DNA from: Vibrio hepatarius
GTDB lineage: Bacteria > Pseudomonadota > Gammaproteobacteria > Enterobacterales > Vibrionaceae
Direction: 5' to 3'
Length of the DNA stretch: 41,286 nucleotides
NCBI RefSeq assembly: GCF_011806575.1
Contig: NZ_JAATOO010000032.1
Span: forward strand, 1-41,286
The notes below the pieces were generated by a model. That model was not told the DNA's origin and searched no databases. It was given only the letters and a program-made list of their open reading frames with translations. Position 1 is the first letter of the stretch. Every line of letters begins with the position of its first letter. Positions 1-8,277 of the stretch are shown here, in pieces. The position numbers and the translations under genes were made by a program.

Positions 1-902
1 ACCGATTTAGCTTACCTAGCTTGCTAATGGTGTTCTTATCTGCGGTTTGGAGCACTATTCAAGCAACGTATATCGTAGAATTTTTACAGTTCCACCCTAC
101 TCTAATGATTGCCGCCGTTGGCATTATGATGTTGTTTAAGTGCATTGCAATGATGAACCCAAAAACATACCTATTCGGCTATATGGGGCTATTGGTTGGC
201 TCTATTGTACTGAATTTTGCTAGCTACAACTTTATGGATATCGAAGAGTTTAACGTCAATTTGTGGGTAATGGCATTGAGCAACATTTTAGTTTGTGCGT
301 TAGCATATTGGATCTTCCCTGAGCGGGAATCTCAATGTGAACAGGCTGAGATCTCAACTCCTGTAAAAAGCGATATAGATTACATCAGCCAGGTTGCTAT
401 GGGTTGGGTTGTCGCAATGACGGCGTTTATTGTCTTCCAAGTCGCTGATTTATATGATTCGCTATCTGCTCAAGCATCGATTCTTATTATCCTGACACCA
501 ATGACGCTCGCTGGCTCAATGGCAATGGCTAAGATTCGTATCATAGGCACGGCTCTAGGGTGTTTAGCGGGTATGTCGGTTCAGCTTATTTTAGGCAGTT
601 GGTATGGACACGGTCTACTATTTTGGCTGGCATTTGTTATAGCCATGGGGCCATTTTGCTTGTGGCTGACTAAAGGGCAAATTAAAGCAGCCATCGCTTT
701 CTCTGCCATGTCTGCCCTGTCCGTCCCTTTGACAACGTCATTGGTTCCTGAACAAAAAGATGCGTTCTTCTCTATCTTGTATCGCTTTAGCTCAATCTTT
801 GTCGCGGTTTTGCTTACAGCAATGCTCATGTGGGTTGTACATCACTGGATACGGGTTATGTTGCTAAAGCATCCTGAGATCGAACGAATTCAGCCATCGT
901 AG
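1..902 (+). CDS. DUF2955 family membrane protein (5' end outside the window)
   Basis: The reading frame is open back to the window edge (from base 3), so the true start is upstream and the first visible codons are internal. It ends at TAG 900-902. The visible 300 residues are strongly hydrophobic, with about eight membrane segments in two blocks separated by a polar linker near residues 100-120. This is the pattern of FUSC-like/DUF2955 proteins. In Vibrio such proteins often sit beside an HlyD-type membrane fusion protein and are presumed parts of efflux systems. No partner is visible because the upstream DNA is missing. The family call is from recognition of overall sequence character, and the substrate is unknown. 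It converges on the histidine kinase gene that follows. Confidence 0.7.
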   Translation, partial: RFSLPSLLMVFLSAVWSTIQATYIVEFLQFHPTLMIAAVGIMMLFKCIAMMNPKTYLFGYMGLLVGSIVLNFASYNFMDIEEFNVNLWVMALSNILVCALAYWIFPERESQCEQAEISTPVKSDIDYISQVAMGWVVAMTAFIVFQVADLYDSLSAQASILIILTPMTLAGSMAMAKIRIIGTALGCLAGMSVQLILGSWYGHGLLFWLAFVIAMGPFCLWLTKGQIKAAIAFSAMSALSVPLTTSLVPEQKDAFFSILYRFSSIFVAVLLTAMLMWVVHHWIRVMLLKHPEIERIQPS

Positions 903-921
903 TTTTTAATTGCGCTAGTCA

Positions 922-954
922 GTCATCACCACCTAAACACTGATGACGGCTTTT
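922..954 (+). terminator. possible terminator hairpin between convergent genes
   Basis: GTCATCA (922-928) and TGATGAC (941-947) form a 7-bp stem, followed on the plus strand by GGCTTTT. The loop contains the stop codon of the convergent histidine kinase gene. The stem is short and the T tract is weak. Confidence 0.35.
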
Positions 955-2651
955 AGCATTCTTTGTATCTCTTTACTACGAATTGGTTTCGAGACAAACG
1001 CATTCATACCGGCATCGATACATGTTTGCTTGTCTTTAGCCATTGCGTGAGCAGTTAGCGCAATAATCGGTGTCACACTACAGAACTGTCGGATCTGTTT
1101 CGTGGCGGTTAATCCATCCATAACTGGCATCGAGATATCCATAAAAATAAGATCAATGTACTCTGAGTTTTGCTTAAAGTAATCCACCGCCTCCAAGCCA
1201 TTGTTTTGGGTAACTACTTTATGTCCAAGTTTCTCTAGGATCAGTTTAATTACCATTTGATTGGTTACGGTGTCTTCTACCACGAGAATGTTAAGGCTCT
1301 TGCCAAAGTTAACCGCTGAATCATGTGGGTGATCGTCTGGATTGGCTGATAGTTTGGTTTTTACAGGTAAACTGATCGTAAACACAGTGCCTTTACCAAA
1401 CACGCTTTCAACGGAAATGTTACCACTCATCAACTCCACTAAGTGCTTGGAGATAGTTAATCCAAGTCCACTACCACCGTATTTTCGCGTGATAGAATCA
1501 TCGGCTTGCCTAAACTGACTGAATATTGCATTAAGACGTGAATGTTCGATACCTATTCCAGTATCTTTTACTTCTATTTTCAGTACTGAGTTTGAGATTG
1601 TAGCACTTAAAGACACTGAACCTCGTTCAGTAAACTTGAGAGCATTGCCGACAAGATTGAATACAATTTGCATCACTCGAGTTGGATCAATCCACAACAA
1701 TAAATCCTGCTCAAATTCTAAGTCGACGGTGAAGTCTAACCCTTTTGCATTTGCGAGGGTTTGGAAGTGCTCAAGAATTGAAGATAGGTCGTTTCTTAAC
1801 TTAACCCATTGATATTTAGTGGAGAACTCGCCACTTTCAATCCTAGATAAGTCGAGTATGTCATTAATTAAAACAAGTAACAGCTCTGCGGACGACTCCA
1901 TTTTCTCGAGCATCTCAAGCTGTTCTGGAACACTTAGTTCTTCAAGCAGAACGTCAATGTAACCCAGCACTGCATTTAAGGGAGTTCGCAGCTCATGGCT
2001 CATCATCGCCAAAAATCGAGATTTTGCTTCGTTGGCTTTTTCCGCTTTAGTTTGAGCTAATTTTAGCTGTTGCGTACGAACATCGACTAAGTGTTGAAGT
2101 TGCTCTTTATGCTCGATATCTATCAATGCGCGCTCAAGAAGCGGTCTGAAACGTGACAGTGTATCGCGCGAATCTAGTGTGAATTGTCCGACTTTGTTCC
2201 CTATCAATAAAATGATGGAATCGGTAATGGTTGCTTTAACGCCAGTAGCTAGAGCACATTTCATCGCGTTCTTTTGCTGGTCATCCAAACAGGCGAACTC
2301 TTTTAGTTTGGCTGGCTCAAACAATAGAATGCAGTCTCCCTCTAAAACTCGGGGAAACTTACCGTCATTACACCATTTGACGCCTTCAAATTCCTTATTT
2401 GAAGTAAGCAATGTATTGAAGTGCAACTCGCAGTTTTTCTTACTAAGTACGATGAAATCAGAGAAATCTATATAGAGAGAAAGTACGTTTTTGAGCTCTT
2501 GGAAAATCTGCTGTTTGTTCGACGCGCTAGTAATACTTGAGATCGCATCCAGAATAGCGCGGTTTTCTGCCATTAAACGCCCTTCGCGTTCTTGGCTCTG
2601 TTTCAGCTCTACGAGTGCTTCATGTAATTGTTCTTTCGTTTTTAAACACAT
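933..2651 (-). CDS. hybrid sensor histidine kinase with receiver domain (VpsV-like)
   Basis: 572 residues with no membrane segment, so cytoplasmic. In order: an N-terminal coiled coil (about 5-35); a GAF-sized region without a motif I recognise (about 40-180); a second short helix; a HisKA domain with phospho-acceptor H219 in SHELRTPLN; an HATPase domain with N box NLVGNALKF, G1 DTGIGIE and G2 GGSGLGL; and a C-terminal receiver (about 452-568) with phospho-acceptor D505 in FMDISMPVMDG and conserved K555. There is no HPt and no DNA-binding output, so phosphate must pass to a separate HPt protein. It is the last gene of a three-gene unit, 8 bp after the FIST-protein gene. FIST proteins of the NosP type regulate co-transcribed kinases. 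From memory of V. cholerae gene order the counterpart is VpsV (VC1445), which feeds LuxU; this is not verified here. Confidence 0.9.
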   Translation of the reverse strand: MCLKTKEQLHEALVELKQSQEREGRLMAENRAILDAISSITSASNKQQIFQELKNVLSLYIDFSDFIVLSKKNCELHFNTLLTSNKEFEGVKWCNDGKFPRVLEGDCILLFEPAKLKEFACLDDQQKNAMKCALATGVKATITDSIILLIGNKVGQFTLDSRDTLSRFRPLLERALIDIEHKEQLQHLVDVRTQQLKLAQTKAEKANEAKSRFLAMMSHELRTPLNAVLGYIDVLLEELSVPEQLEMLEKMESSAELLLVLINDILDLSRIESGEFSTKYQWVKLRNDLSSILEHFQTLANAKGLDFTVDLEFEQDLLLWIDPTRVMQIVFNLVGNALKFTERGSVSLSATISNSVLKIEVKDTGIGIEHSRLNAIFSQFRQADDSITRKYGGSGLGLTISKHLVELMSGNISVESVFGKGTVFTISLPVKTKLSANPDDHPHDSAVNFGKSLNILVVEDTVTNQMVIKLILEKLGHKVVTQNNGLEAVDYFKQNSEYIDLIFMDISMPVMDGLTATKQIRQFCSVTPIIALTAHAMAKDKQTCIDAGMNAFVSKPIRSKEIQRMLKAVISV

Positions 2652-2659
2652 AAGTCGAA

Positions 2660-3844
2660 TTAATCAGAGTAAAATGTAGCGGAGGAGATCATCAAATTAC
2701 CGTGACCGTTTTCTCCGTTAACAAAGCGCCCTTGTTCACCAAAGGTAAATGGACAAATAAAGGGGGTGTTCCCCATTTGTTGTTTTATTATTTCGTAAAC
2801 TTTATGGATGTCTTCATCTAAGTAAAGCATAGCCCCAGCACAGATAATGCACACGGCTCCGGCGATTTTCGAGCTATTAATCGATTGTCTATTGGCCTCT
2901 TTTATCACTCGCGCTGGTCTAAAAATCAACTGAGATTTGTCACCAAACATTAACGTAACGTTATCATTTTCTTCAATATTGGTGAAAAGAAGTATGCCTT
3001 CACCTTCGGTGAGGTTCACAGGATGAGACAATTTATAATATGGTTGATTGTAAAGCGTTCCGGCAATTCTACCAAGAGGATATTGCGTAACTAGTTGAAA
3101 TATAAAGTGACTTGGAAGGTCGATATTAGCGTGTTTTTCCAACCATTCTCGGTAAACTTGTTGGGCGGGCCTATGGTCGATCTCCATCAATTCTCGACCT
3201 TTTGCTTTGGTTACCTTACCTGTGAACTGCGTCGGAGAATAGCCAGCACTAAACCCAGCGGCTAAGGGCTTGGAAGGAAACAGAAGTTGAATGGCTAAAC
3301 CTTGGTGTGTTGACGCATCTTCGTTAAAGACTGACCACTGTCCTTTTACGGCATTGTCTGCGGCTGTAGCACCAATTATCGGAACTGGCGTTTGGAAAAA
3401 GTTATCAATCGACTTTATCAATGTCTCTTCTAAGCCGGGGGTCGTATGGATAATGGCAAAGCTAGGCACTTCCCCAATGCGATCTGCCTTTTCCAATGCG
3501 ATTTCTATCGCTCTTTTGGCGGCGATTTTTGAATCCTGTTCGTTATCATATTCAACCAAACTGGATCCATACGCTCTTGAATTTGAATCGTAGATCGCAA
3601 TCAGACCAATCACATTGCCAAAGTGAACACCACGCTCGGTCATTATTCCTTTACACGTCGAGCAACCAATAATTGATACGTCAGGCAATGCTTTCTTAAA
3701 CGCCCCTCTCAATTTTTCAGCGCCATAGTTTTGCGTAAAATAGCAAATAACGCTTGCTAGGTTTTTGGTACTAATTTCACTGACGATTTCTGCGACGGCA
3801 TCTTTTTCTTTCAGTTGATAAGAAATATGCGTTTTAAATTCCAT
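2660..3844 (-). CDS. FIST domain signal protein, NosP-like NO/haem sensor candidate
   Basis: 394 residues, cytoplasmic, with the FIST_N plus FIST_C organisation. Visible family marks are GCSTCKG (about 60-66), IIGATAADN in the N domain, and the C-terminal GEQGRF and HGNLMISSATF segments. Some FIST proteins (NosP) bind haem and nitric oxide and inhibit a neighbouring histidine kinase. Here the gene lies directly before a hybrid kinase on the same strand. The start ATG abuts the stop of the preceding small membrane protein gene (3845), indicating translational coupling. The unit is divergent from the cbb3 oxidase operon, which fits a role in respiratory gas sensing. The family assignment is firm; haem or NO binding is inferred from context. 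From memory, V. cholerae VC1444 is the equivalent. Confidence 0.85.
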   Translation of the reverse strand: MEFKTHISYQLKEKDAVAEIVSEISTKNLASVICYFTQNYGAEKLRGAFKKALPDVSIIGCSTCKGIMTERGVHFGNVIGLIAIYDSNSRAYGSSLVEYDNEQDSKIAAKRAIEIALEKADRIGEVPSFAIIHTTPGLEETLIKSIDNFFQTPVPIIGATAADNAVKGQWSVFNEDASTHQGLAIQLLFPSKPLAAGFSAGYSPTQFTGKVTKAKGRELMEIDHRPAQQVYREWLEKHANIDLPSHFIFQLVTQYPLGRIAGTLYNQPYYKLSHPVNLTEGEGILLFTNIEENDNVTLMFGDKSQLIFRPARVIKEANRQSINSSKIAGAVCIICAGAMLYLDEDIHKVYEIIKQQMGNTPFICPFTFGEQGRFVNGENGHGNLMISSATFYSD

Positions 3845-4210
3845 CTAGATTCTTCTAATAGTGATTGCTTTTTGTTCACCTTCTGGTGAGCTCAATTTGA
3901 TTGTGATCTCGTTATTGTATTTTGGAAAGAAAATAGACCAAAAAAGTGCATTTTTTTCGAGCGTGGACTCAGGTGATGTTGATTCAAGAATCCACCCTTC
4001 CTTATCCGTTTCAATTAACATGTTTTCTTCACCTAATTGCACAGAAAACCGGGTGTTGCCTGCGTAAAAAACACACTCTTTTTCTGCCTCACACGACAGT
4101 TCAAGTGTCGACTCATGCGTGACCGTTCTCCAGAAAAACGCTGTAATTAGTAGGGTTAACATGATGATTATTTGAACAAAACGACCGCGTGTGAGTTTTT
4201 GGGCTGCCAT
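3845..4210 (-). CDS. small single-pass membrane protein of unknown function
   Basis: 121 residues: a short basic N-terminus, one membrane helix (about 11-27) and a C-terminal domain of about 90 residues, probably periplasmic. That domain has two cysteines ten residues apart or less (CEAEKEC), which could form a disulfide. The protein is otherwise rich in acidic and beta-prone segments. I recognise no family. It is the first gene of the unit leading into the FIST protein and the hybrid kinase, with no gap before the next ATG, so it is probably co-expressed and may be a periplasmic part of that signalling system. That role is inference only. Confidence 0.75.
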   Translation of the reverse strand: MAAQKLTRGRFVQIIIMLTLLITAFFWRTVTHESTLELSCEAEKECVFYAGNTRFSVQLGEENMLIETDKEGWILESTSPESTLEKNALFWSIFFPKYNNEITIKLSSPEGEQKAITIRRI

Positions 4211-4289
4211 TCAGGGTGTTTCTCCGTGTAACAAACTTCAAAGTTTTAAAATAAAAGGCCAAAACCTGACCAAGTGTAAGGTTACTACG

Positions 4290-4319
4290 CTGTCATTGAA
4301 TTGTTAAATGCAGTATAGT
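4290..4319 (+). promoter_or_regulatory. weak candidate sigma-70 promoter for ccoN
   Basis: CTGTCA (4290-4295) and TATAGT (4314-4319) are 18 bp apart, in the 253-bp region between the divergent FIST and oxidase operons. The -10 is good and the -35 is poor. No TTGAT-N4-ATCAA FNR box is present anywhere in 4211-4463. Confidence 0.3.
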
Positions 4320-4412
4320 TGGCGGCTGAAAATGCCACTTTTTTTAAAAACCGATAAGAATATTTAACCGTCTGAAACGCGGGACGAAATTCTTTACGTT
4401 TTGGGTGGCATT

Positions 4413-4426
4413 ACGACATGTGTCGT
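4413..4426. repeat. 14-bp dyad in the ccoN leader
   Basis: ACGACA and TGTCGT arms around a central TG, about 45 bp upstream of the ccoN start. It could be a regulator site or a leader hairpin. It matches no consensus I know. Confidence 0.5.
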
Positions 4427-4442
4427 GTTGGAAGTAAAGTGT

Positions 4443-4452
4443 AGTTAATTAG
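4443..4452 (+). promoter_or_regulatory. ArcA-like box close to the ccoN start
   Basis: AGTTAATTAG differs at one position from the classical ArcA-P consensus (A/T)GTTAATTA(A/T). It lies just upstream of the ribosome binding site. A single 10-bp AT-rich match can occur by chance. Confidence 0.35.
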
Positions 4453-4469
4453 AAATTGGAAGCATGCAA

Positions 4470-5897
4470 ATGAGCCAAGAAAAGCAGCTTGAACAAAACT
4501 ACAACTATACAGTCGTCCGTCAATTTACCCTTGTGACTATTCTCTGGGGTATTGTCGGTATGGCTGTTGGTGTTTTGATTGCCGCTCAATTAGTTTGGCC
4601 ACAGCTAAACTTTGATACGCCGTGGTTGACGTACAGTCGCTTACGTCCTCTGCATACTAATGCGGTTATTTTTGCGTTTGGTACAAGTGCTCTGTTCGCA
4701 ACGTCTTACTATGTTGTGCAGCGTACCTGTCAAACTCGTCTATTTGGTGGCCCTCTTGTCGCCTTCACCTTCTGGGGCTGGCAAGCAATTATCCTCGCAG
4801 CTGCGATTACTCTGCCTTTGGGTTATACCTCTGGTAAAGAGTACGCTGAACTTGAATGGCCAATCGATATTGCTATCGCGGTTGTTTGGGTTTCTTACGC
4901 GATCGTGTTCTTCGGAACGCTTGTGAAACGTAAGACGTCACACATCTACGTGGCAAACTGGTTCTTCGGTGCCTTTATCATTACTGTTGCGGTTCTTCAT
5001 ATCGTAAACAGCATGGCAATCCCGGTCTCTATGGGTAAATCGTACTCGATTTACGCAGGTGCGGTGGATGCGATGGTACAGTGGTGGTACGGTCACAACG
5101 CAGTAGGTTTCCTACTGACGGCTGGTTTCCTAGGTATGATGTACTACTTCGTTCCTAAGCAAGCTGAGCGTCCAGTTTATTCTTACCGTCTATCAATCGT
5201 TCACTTCTGGGCTCTTATCTCTCTATACATTTGGGCAGGTCCTCACCACCTACACTACACTGCACTTCCAGATTGGACGCAGTCGCTAGGTATGGTTATG
5301 TCTCTTGTTCTGTTTGCGCCTTCTTGGGGTGGTATGATCAACGGTATCATGACGCTTTCAGGTGCTTGGCACAAACTTCGTTATGACCCTATCCTTCGTT
5401 TCTTAATCGTATCACTATCGTTCTACGGTATGTCTACGTTTGAAGGTCCAATGATGTCTATTAAGACAGTAAACGCGCTGTCTCACTACACAGACTGGAC
5501 AGTTGGTCACGTACACTCTGGTGCTCTAGGTTGGGTTGCAATGGTATCTATCGGTTCGGTATACCACTTAATCCCTCGCCTATTCGGTCAAGAGCGTATG
5601 TACTCTGTAAGCCTGATTAACGCTCACTTCTGGTTAGCGACAATCGGTACAGTTCTGTACATCGTTGCGATGTGGATTTCTGGTGTTATGCAAGGTCTGA
5701 TGTGGCGCGCAGTTAACTCTGACGGTACGTTGACTTACAGCTTTGTTGAATCAGTAGAAGCGTCTTACCCGTTCTACTTTGTACGTTTCCTAGGTGGTTT
5801 CATCTTCCTAAGTGGTATGTTCCTAATGGCATACAACACGTACAAGACGCTTTCAGCACCAAAAGCTAGCTTAAAAGCAATCCAGCAACCGGCATAA
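4470..5897 (+). CDS. ccoN: cbb3-type cytochrome c oxidase subunit I
   Basis: 475 residues, about twelve membrane helices. This is the catalytic subunit that reduces oxygen at the haem b3/CuB centre and pumps protons. Ligand-bearing motifs are visible: RLRPLHTNAV (low-spin haem), WWYGHNAVGF (CuB histidine with the cbb3 tyrosine helix), GPHHLHYTALP (CuB) and DWTVGHVHSGALGW (haem ligands). Two in-frame ATGs occur at 4464 and 4470. The ribosome binding site TTGGAAG (4456-4462) leaves only 1 base before 4464 but 7 before 4470, so 4470 is chosen (protein begins MSQEKQ). It is the first gene of ccoNOQP. Codon use is strongly biased, as in highly expressed genes. This oxidase has high oxygen affinity and serves microaerobic respiration. 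Confidence 0.96.
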   Translation: MSQEKQLEQNYNYTVVRQFTLVTILWGIVGMAVGVLIAAQLVWPQLNFDTPWLTYSRLRPLHTNAVIFAFGTSALFATSYYVVQRTCQTRLFGGPLVAFTFWGWQAIILAAAITLPLGYTSGKEYAELEWPIDIAIAVVWVSYAIVFFGTLVKRKTSHIYVANWFFGAFIITVAVLHIVNSMAIPVSMGKSYSIYAGAVDAMVQWWYGHNAVGFLLTAGFLGMMYYFVPKQAERPVYSYRLSIVHFWALISLYIWAGPHHLHYTALPDWTQSLGMVMSLVLFAPSWGGMINGIMTLSGAWHKLRYDPILRFLIVSLSFYGMSTFEGPMMSIKTVNALSHYTDWTVGHVHSGALGWVAMVSIGSVYHLIPRLFGQERMYSVSLINAHFWLATIGTVLYIVAMWISGVMQGLMWRAVNSDGTLTYSFVESVEASYPFYFVRFLGGFIFLSGMFLMAYNTYKTLSAPKASLKAIQQPA

Positions 5898-5910
5898 GGA
5901 GATTTAAAGA

Positions 5911-6531
5911 ATGAGTTCTAATTCTAACAATCGCCACGAAATTGTTGAACGCAATGTCGGTTTGCTAGCGATTCTTATTGTTTTTGCAATCAGTTTGGGT
6001 GCTTTGGTTGAGATCACACCGTTGATCTTCCAAAAGCAAACAACTGAACCTGTTGAAAACCTACGTCCTTACACAGCTCTTGAGCTTGAAGGTCGTGACA
6101 TCTACACCCGTGAAGGTTGTAACGTATGTCACAGCCAAATGATTCGTCCATTCCGTTCTGAAACGGAACGCTACGGTCACTACTCTGTTGCTGGTGAAAG
6201 TGTATGGGAGCACCCATTCCTATGGGGTTCTAAGCGTACTGGTCCTGACCTAGCACGCGTTGGCGGTCGTTACTCTGACGAGTGGCACCGTGTTCACCTT
6301 CTTGATCCTCGCGAACTAGTTCCTGAGTCAAACATGCCAGGTTTCCCTTGGTTGGCTGACAATGTTCTAGATGGCAAGAATACAGAAAAGAAACTACGTC
6401 TTTTCCGTGATCAATTTGGTGTTCCATACACTGATGAGCAAATCGCAAATGCGTCTAAAGATGTAGAAGGTAAAACAGAGATGGATGCCATCATTGCTTA
6501 CCTTCAGTCTCTTGGTCACGCAATGAAGTAA
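5911..6531 (+). CDS. ccoO: cbb3-type cytochrome c oxidase subunit II, monohaem cytochrome c
   Basis: 206 residues: one N-terminal membrane anchor (about 16-36) and a periplasmic cytochrome c domain with the haem-binding motif C70-N-V-C-H74. It passes electrons from CcoP towards the CcoN active site. The axial methionine is probably in the SNMPGFPWL segment, which is typical of CcoO. It starts 13 bp after ccoN with a clear AAGGAGA ribosome binding site. Length and motif order match the family. Confidence 0.96.
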   Translation: MSSNSNNRHEIVERNVGLLAILIVFAISLGALVEITPLIFQKQTTEPVENLRPYTALELEGRDIYTREGCNVCHSQMIRPFRSETERYGHYSVAGESVWEHPFLWGSKRTGPDLARVGGRYSDEWHRVHLLDPRELVPESNMPGFPWLADNVLDGKNTEKKLRLFRDQFGVPYTDEQIANASKDVEGKTEMDAIIAYLQSLGHAMK

Positions 6532-6547
6532 TTAAAGGGGTGAAATT

Positions 6548-6724
6548 ATGGATATCGGTACTATTCACAGTATTTGGACCATAGTTCTGTTCGTTAGCTT
6601 TCTGGGTGTAGTTTGGTGGGCTTACGGTAAACGTCGCAAAGCACGTTTCGATGAGGCTGCAAACCTTGTTTTTGCTGATGAAGAAAAAACGCCCGAAAAA
6701 GAACAAGGAGTGACTAAGCAATGA
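6548..6724 (+). CDS. ccoQ: cbb3-type oxidase small subunit CcoQ
   Basis: 58 residues, starting MDIGTIHSIW. One membrane helix (about 9-27) is followed by a basic patch (GKRRKARF) and an acidic, charged cytoplasmic tail. Its size, topology and place between ccoO and ccoP identify CcoQ, which stabilises the assembled oxidase. A GGGGTGAAATT segment precedes the ATG. The stop codon overlaps the ccoP start (ATGA at 6721-6724), so the two are translationally coupled. Confidence 0.92.
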   Translation: MDIGTIHSIWTIVLFVSFLGVVWWAYGKRRKARFDEAANLVFADEEKTPEKEQGVTKQ

Positions 6725-7698
6725 CTACATTTTGGAGTCTTTGGATAATCATCATTACAGTCGGTACTCTTGTCGGCTGTGCTGCACTGCTTATCTGGTG
6801 TCTAAAAGACAAGATGGGCGTAGAAGAAAGTGCAGATATGGGTCACGAGTACGATGGTATTCGCGAGCTAAACAACCCACTGCCGAAATGGTGGACTTAC
6901 CTATTCGTGGGTACGTTCTTTTTCGCGGCGATTTACCTGACTCTTTACCCGGGTCTTGGTAACTTCAAAGGTGTATTAGGCTGGACCAGTTCAGACCAAA
7001 CAGTACGCTCTCTTGAAGAGTCGAAGGCATCAGTAGCAGCTGCGCAAAGCAACAAGCAACTGGACCAATACGCAAAAGAGCTAGACGATGCAGATACCTA
7101 CTTTGGTGAAGCATTCAAGAGCCTCGCGTACGTGAACGGTTCAACTGAGCTACGCCCGATTCCTGAAATCGCGGCAGACTCTGAAGCGGTTAAAGTAGGC
7201 CAGCGCTTGTTCCTACAAAACTGTTCTCAGTGTCACGGTTCGGATGCTCGTGGTCAGAAAGGTTTTCCTAACCTAACTGATGATGCGTGGCTATACGGCG
7301 GTGAGCCTGCAGCTATCGTTACGACTATCATGCACGGTCGTATCGGTCAGATGCCATCTTGGAAAGATGCTCTTGGCGAGCAAGGCGTTGAGGAAGTAGT
7401 GAGCTACACTCTTAGCCTTTCTGGTCGTAGCGTAAATGCTCGTGATGCAGAAGCTGGTAAAGCACGTTTTGTCGTGTGTGCAGCCTGTCACGGCACAGAT
7501 GGTAAAGGTAACCCAGCAGTGGGTGCTCCTGACCTGACTGACCAAGACTGGTTGTTTGGTAGTTCTCGTGCGGACGTAACAGAAACAGTAACGAACGGTC
7601 GTTCTGGCGTAATGCCTGCTTGGAAAGATATTCTAGGCGAAGACAAAGTTCAGCTTGTTGCTGCTTACGTTTGGAGCTTGAGCAACTCAGATAAATAA
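6721..7698 (+). CDS. ccoP: cbb3-type cytochrome c oxidase subunit III, dihaem cytochrome c
   Basis: 325 residues: two N-terminal membrane segments (about 6-26 and 58-76), then two periplasmic cytochrome c domains with haem motifs C168-SQ-C171-H172 and C253-AA-C256-H257. The conserved NPLPKWW segment between the helices is the usual CcoP N-domain signature. CcoP takes electrons from soluble or membrane cytochrome c and hands them to CcoO. It is the last gene of ccoNOQP; a strong terminator follows within 15 bp, so the assembly genes downstream need their own promoter or read-through. Confidence 0.96.
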   Translation: MTTFWSLWIIIITVGTLVGCAALLIWCLKDKMGVEESADMGHEYDGIRELNNPLPKWWTYLFVGTFFFAAIYLTLYPGLGNFKGVLGWTSSDQTVRSLEESKASVAAAQSNKQLDQYAKELDDADTYFGEAFKSLAYVNGSTELRPIPEIAADSEAVKVGQRLFLQNCSQCHGSDARGQKGFPNLTDDAWLYGGEPAAIVTTIMHGRIGQMPSWKDALGEQGVEEVVSYTLSLSGRSVNARDAEAGKARFVVCAACHGTDGKGNPAVGAPDLTDQDWLFGSSRADVTETVTNGRSGVMPAWKDILGEDKVQLVAAYVWSLSNSDK

Positions 7699-7712
7699 GT
7701 AACTATTCAATA

Positions 7713-7743
7713 ACAGCCCCTTTCACAAGGGGCTGTCTTTCCT
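7713..7743 (+). terminator. rho-independent terminator after ccoP
   Basis: Perfect 8-bp stem ACAGCCCC (7713-7720) / GGGGCTGT (7729-7736) with an 8-base loop, followed by CTTTCCTTT. It separates the oxidase structural genes from ccoHIS. Confidence 0.8.
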
Positions 7744-7789
7744 TTAAAGTTAAAGCCCTAATTCCATCTTACAAATTGAGAACTTTTTT

Positions 7790-8269
7790 ATGGTAAAGCC
7801 TTGGTATAAGCAGTTTTGGCCGTGGTTTCTAATTGTATTGCCACTTACTGTTGTTGTGTGGACGCTGATCACTGTTGTGATTTTCTCGCAAAATTCTGTC
7901 TCGTTAGTGACCGAGGATTACTATAAAAAAGGTAAAGGCATTAATGTCGACATTAGTAAACAAAATGTGGCGAAAGACCTTGGTCTAAAAGCTGCCGTTT
8001 ATTCTGACGGTAATAGTGTTGTTATCCAATTCGACAAAGGTCAGTTGGAACACTACCCTGCAATCACAGCCATGTTTGCCCACCGTACTCTTCCTGATAG
8101 AGACTTCTCTCAAATCATTACTTCCGATGCGAAAGGCGTTTACCGCTTCACGTTGGACAAAGAACTTCAAGGTCCTTGGTTTATTGAGCTAACTCCACAT
8201 GATAAGCAATGGTTGGTTCAAGGCCGCGTTACATTCCCATCGTCATCTCCTGTTCAATTGGATAACTAA
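7790..8269 (+). CDS. ccoH: FixH/CcoH family oxidase assembly protein
   Basis: 159 residues: an N-terminal membrane anchor (about 12-33, after MVKPWYKQFWPWF) and a periplasmic domain of about 120 residues with beta-rich FixH character (DYYKKGKGIN; the later GPWFIELTP). CcoH is needed for assembly or stability of the cbb3 oxidase. It is the first of the assembly genes ccoH-ccoI-ccoS, with 8 bp before ccoI. No CcoG (ferredoxin-like) gene lies between ccoP and ccoH, unlike the ccoGHIS order of many bacteria. Confidence 0.9.
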   Translation: MVKPWYKQFWPWFLIVLPLTVVVWTLITVVIFSQNSVSLVTEDYYKKGKGINVDISKQNVAKDLGLKAAVYSDGNSVVIQFDKGQLEHYPAITAMFAHRTLPDRDFSQIITSDAKGVYRFTLDKELQGPWFIELTPHDKQWLVQGRVTFPSSSPVQLDN

Positions 8270-8277
8270 GCAAAATC

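Noticed and set aside
4322..4347. TGGC/GCCA hairpin followed by seven T in the ccoN leader, and a TTGGC...TGCC stretch looking like a sigma-54 promoter
   Set aside because: The stem is only 4 bp and the candidate start lies within it. The GG to GC distance is 11, not 10, and the TTGC element is missing.
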